A stretch of 64,000 bases of DNA from Prinia subflava (Eukaryota; Chordata; Aves; Passeriformes; Cisticolidae). This document shows positions 60,271-64,000 of the stretch, piece after piece. The notes under the pieces were generated by a model. That model did not search any database. It worked only from the letters and a program-made list of their open reading frames with translations, and was not told where the DNA came from. Positions within the stretch are counted from its first letter, which is position 1. Each line of letters opens with the position of its first letter. Both the position numbers and the translations under genes were made by a program. The stretch covers positions 23,630,922 to 23,694,921 of the forward strand of contig NC_086248.1 in assembly GCF_021018805.1 (NCBI RefSeq), written 5' to 3'.

Positions 60271-63200
60271 AGTACAATAATGCAGATTGTTTCCCAATGG
60301 GATCAGAAATTATGTTCCTTAAGGTCTTTCTGGCATAAGACAAAATCTCTCACTAAAGTAAACACTGAGGCTATGCCACTGTTCTTTAGTCTTATTTCAT
60401 TTATTAGAGTAAGATGTTAGGAATGCTATTCAGTTAATGTTGAAGGGTTTTTTTCCTCTTTTTGTTTTAAAGCTCAGATCTTCATTTCCCTCATGGACCA
60501 AACCCTTGCCTATGTGTTTTACCATTTTGGAAAAAAACCCCAAACCCTACAAAAACCAGCACAACTGTCAGGTGAGTGTGCCTTTCTGAGGAGCCTTCGC
60601 CCAAATTTGTGTTTTGGATGTTTCTGAGGCATTCCTTCCTTTTTGTGAGAAGTCAAGCCATCTTAATTGAATAAGGCACAAGTCCCATTTTTTCTCACTG
60701 GAGCCAAAATGTGCTGAGCTCACTGAAACATGACCAGCATTAGGTCTTTTCACATCTTTCACACTTTATTTAAAGCACTTTTCAGCATGCTTTAAATAAA
60801 ATTCCTTCCCACTAGGCGTACACATTTGTTTCCATGGTTTATTGATGAGAGATGATTGCACTGAGTGTTACTTTCACAGCCAAAACAGCTTTCTAAATCT
60901 GGAAGGTGCTTAAATAATTAAGACTCAATCTGGCTGTTTAAAAATAAAAAATAGAACTCGAGATGCAGGAAGGGATGGAGCAGGGCACAGGGAGTGTAGC
61001 TGGGGAGTGAGTAGCACCCTGTGCAGGAAGGGGATGTGCTGCTTCCTGGTCCCCATGCTGCATACCAAAGGCAGGGAATGTGTGCCCCAAGCCCACCAGA
61101 GGCTGGCAAATACCTGCTGTGCCTCTCTTCTCTGTGGAGCTTGCCTTTCTTGATTGGTGGTGGGGTCTTAATGAGTATGCCCAGGGTGCCAAGTAAGTGG
61201 CTTTGGAGAAGAAAGACAACAGCTGATAGAGGAAACTGTGAGGCTGGGGGGGTGAGATTTTGGGTTTGCCAGCCTGGCTGCAGTGTGAGACTCCCAGATT
61301 GCCAGCTGGTTTGCTGGTTTATCCCTCTCCTGGTCTTTCCAAACACTCATGCTGTTATCAGTCGGAGAACAAGAGCAAGGTCACAGCATGGGAAAGGTCA
61401 TTTCAGAATTATCCATTTGGGAGAACTAAGCAAACAATGCCAAATGTTTTGGCACTAAATGTTTGGCATTTAATAGGGGTAGGAGCTGGGCATTGTCAAT
61501 CTGGGCTGCAGATGTACTGAGTCCCAGTATCATCCTCATCTTCTTGGAGCATCTGCAGGTTTGTCAGGAGTGAAGACTTTACCATTGACCTCTCCACCAG
61601 CACTGATGAAATTCCTGCTGGTATGTTTGCTCAGGAGGGGCTTCAAAGACCTTGTTATCAGCATGGAATCAACAAGGCTGGAGTTCAGAGAAGGGCAAAT
61701 TAAACATTATTCAGGATTTAGACAGAAGGATTGCTAGGGCTGATGTAAAATAAGGTATACCTTGCATATAATTTTAATCTGTATCTCATGACTATTGTAA
61801 TCCTACCTTTTGAGAGAGAAGAGGCAGAATCTGAGCACTATGGAAAGCCAAGTCATAGGTGACCCAGCCCAGGCAGCAGCAGCAGAGGTGACAAAGAGGC
61901 CTCAGGAGATAGGGCTATCCTCACTTAATCAATGTGATACAAAGGGAAGAGGTTAAATAGATCCTAGTGCTTGAGAGTATGGATAAGAAGAGAACAGCTG
62001 GAACATTTGGGAGTGAAAAGTCAGTGAGGGCTGCAGCATTAATAGGACAAAAGAGCTTGGAATGGAAGGCCCACCAGCATGGATAAAGGGTTAGAAGTGT
62101 GTGTTCCAGGGAAACAAGCTCAAATGGTTTTCTTTTGGGGGGCGAGTTACCAAATCTGTTTTCTTTTTTTTTAAAAAAATGTTAGAAATCCTAGCTATGC
62201 CTATGCAGTAGAGATTCATCATGCACACTGTAATGAATAGGTACTTGCTTTGATTAGAAACAAATTAATCCAGTTTTTCCAGAAGTAAATTAACAAATTG
62301 ATTGGAATAAATAACTGTCATTTGCCGCTCAGTCATCCTAACGGGATTTTTCAGTTCTGCCTGAGTTTACCTTGGCATCCATCCAGACTGACTGAGGCAG
62401 CTCCGTGCTCTTTATCAGCGCAGTAAATGGGATGTGGTTACTGTTCCTAGATCAAGCACTGGGCTAAACAATCAGGCATGAAACTGCAACATCTATTTCT
62501 TCTGAATATGATGTTCTCTTCTGTTGTGCAGACGACAAATGGTTCATGCTGTGTGTACAACTTTGTCTAACTTCTAAGTACATGACCTTTGTAGAAAAAG
62601 CTTCCAAGCAAATCTTCCTTCACAGTTTAATATTTTCAGGTGTCATAAGCAAGTGACTGGATGAAACTGCTATTTTGAGATTCCAACACAACTGGTGAGA
62701 ACGTGCTCACTCTCTGTTCTGAGGTATGATCACATTACAAAGTGGTGTTAGCTTTTGAGAGTGCTTTTTGCAAAATTCTTATGGGCTAGAGTGGAAAAAA
62801 AGTTCTTGGTCCTGTGTTTATAATCCATTTTCTTGCATTTTACATTAACCGTAGTTACTATCCTGCATTTCCTCTTCCTCTTACATCTCCCTGCAGCGTC
62901 TGGTGCTGTAGGCAAATAATTGAATAGGATTGAAGACCTGCACCAACTCACCAAACTTTCAGTGTATTTTAAGAGCCAGATTTACCCCAAATAGTGTCCC
63001 ACAAGACCAAAATATTTTGACTTTTGTCAAATAGGTCAAATAATTATGGAATTTTCTCTGTCACTGGTGTTAATATGTTCTTCTTTCTCACCATGCTGCT
63101 TATAATTTCAGAGAAAGAAAATGTGAATAAAGTCCACCCTTGTCAATGCTGCTAAAGCTTTAATAACCCCGAGTTCAGAGAATAATGAATCCAAAGAATC

Positions 63201-64000
63201 TTGCCACTATATAACTGCTAGTTTGCTCCTATGGCACTGCTGGAGCTGCTAATGGGAGACAGAAAGAATAACAAGGTGTTTCTGATGATCAAAATGGGCA
63301 TGAAGGAAGTGGTCACTTAACCCAGAGTCACGCAGTGATTAACTCGGCTGACGGGTGTGGCTCGTGCCGTCTGTCCGCAGTGTGCCCCCTCTTTCATAGC
63401 GTCTGTAGGAGAAGTGGAGATCAGTACTGGCTTGTTTATAACCCTGTACTCAAACCACAGCTCTCCCTCTGGGGCAGACCCAGGCTGTGGCAGGGCATGA
63501 CCCAGCTTAACCCATCCAAGGGTTTGCTGGTGGCTGCAGTGTGCCGGGGAGGGAGCAGCATGGAGAGTCACCCTGGTGTGCCTCTGTCTCATTGCTCTGC
63601 TCTGACCCCAGAGAGCACTGTGAGCTCAGCCCTGCTCTCTCCTTCCCTGCCTGCTTTTGGGTACTCCTCTTAAAATTTGGGTACATCTACAGTGAAGAGT
63701 AGAAGCTCTTTAAGGGGAAGGTATATTTTCACTTCATATAGCAAGCAGCTTCTGCTGAAGGAGAGTGATTTTATAAGAGCTAATGCTAATCACAGTAAGG
63801 TGAACAAAGTATAAGCTGCATTATTTTGCATTAGTAACTGGATGCCTTGCTCTTTGCCTGTTCCTGCTATGGTGAGTTTTTGTTGATTTGCTGTACGGAT
63901 TACAACATCTAATCCTTCAAAACAATGTGTGGTTTTCCAAAGAACCATAAATCCATCCTTGTCCATTGCAGCCTGACAACAATTTTCTTCTTCATCTCAG
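60271..64000. other. Intergenic upstream of ELOVL5, nothing recognised
   Basis: AT-rich to mixed sequence with only short overlapping frames (up to 145 codons at 61021-61458) and no recognised domain. A small imperfect palindrome built on TGCCAAA/TTTGGCA lies at 61436-61470. GCLC lies beyond ELOVL5 in this direction in other amniotes, but no GCLC exon is visible. Confidence 0.55.

Noticed and set aside
58740..64000. Searched for GCLC exons upstream of ELOVL5
   Set aside because: No recognisable glutamate-cysteine ligase sequence; only a CR1 and unassigned DNA.
1..64000. CRISPR arrays, prokaryotic operons, tRNA or rRNA genes and other unusual systems
   Set aside because: No regularly spaced repeats, no cloverleaf or rRNA-like sequence and no operon organisation. 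The window is ordinary vertebrate DNA with one spliced gene.

Overview
The window is vertebrate, almost certainly avian, genomic DNA. It carries one recognisable protein-coding gene, ELOVL5, the endoplasmic reticulum elongase for very-long-chain polyunsaturated fatty acids, on the minus strand. All seven coding exons can be placed to the base, with GT-AG junctions and matching phases, and they join into one 295-residue reading frame with no stop or frameshift. The bird assignment rests on the ELOVL5 sequence, three CR1 retroposon copies (one ending in the diagnostic ATTCTATG octamer array), and two solo LTRs plus an internal fragment that resemble bird endogenous retroviruses. The LTR types suggest a songbird or a close relative, but that is inference.

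Layout from left to right: 1-18.2 kb is AT-rich intergenic DNA downstream of ELOVL5. It holds a duplicated octamer-motif repeat (1.5 kb), an isolated CpG-rich islet (11.6-11.8 kb), an ERVL-like internal fragment (14.2-14.7 kb) and a MIR relic (17.8 kb). The interval from about 18.24 to 19.95 kb is the probable ELOVL5 3' UTR. The interval from 19.95 to 35.71 kb holds exons 8 to 2, with introns 7 to 2 between them; intron 3 contains a 747-bp solo LTR and intron 6 a MIR relic. The interval from 35.7 to 58.4 kb is the 22.7-kb intron 1. It holds a minus-strand CR1 with a decayed reverse-transcriptase segment, a 20-bp perfect inverted repeat, a plus-strand CR1, a long A/C-only tract and a solo LTR with an intact 5-bp target-site duplication.

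A CpG island at about 57.7-58.74 kb is the ELOVL5 promoter. It includes a probable non-coding exon 1 whose donor follows a GCC trinucleotide tract, two perfect cAMP-response elements exactly 50 bp apart, and a CCAAT box. The interval from 58.74 to 64 kb is upstream intergenic DNA with one octamer-tailed CR1.

I found no second gene, no RNA gene, no CRISPR array and nothing that looks like a new biological system. The short open reading frames outside the ELOVL5 exons look like chance frames or repeat-derived sequence. The most useful observations concern gene structure, promoter architecture, datable retroelement insertions and a few unexplained non-coding structures.
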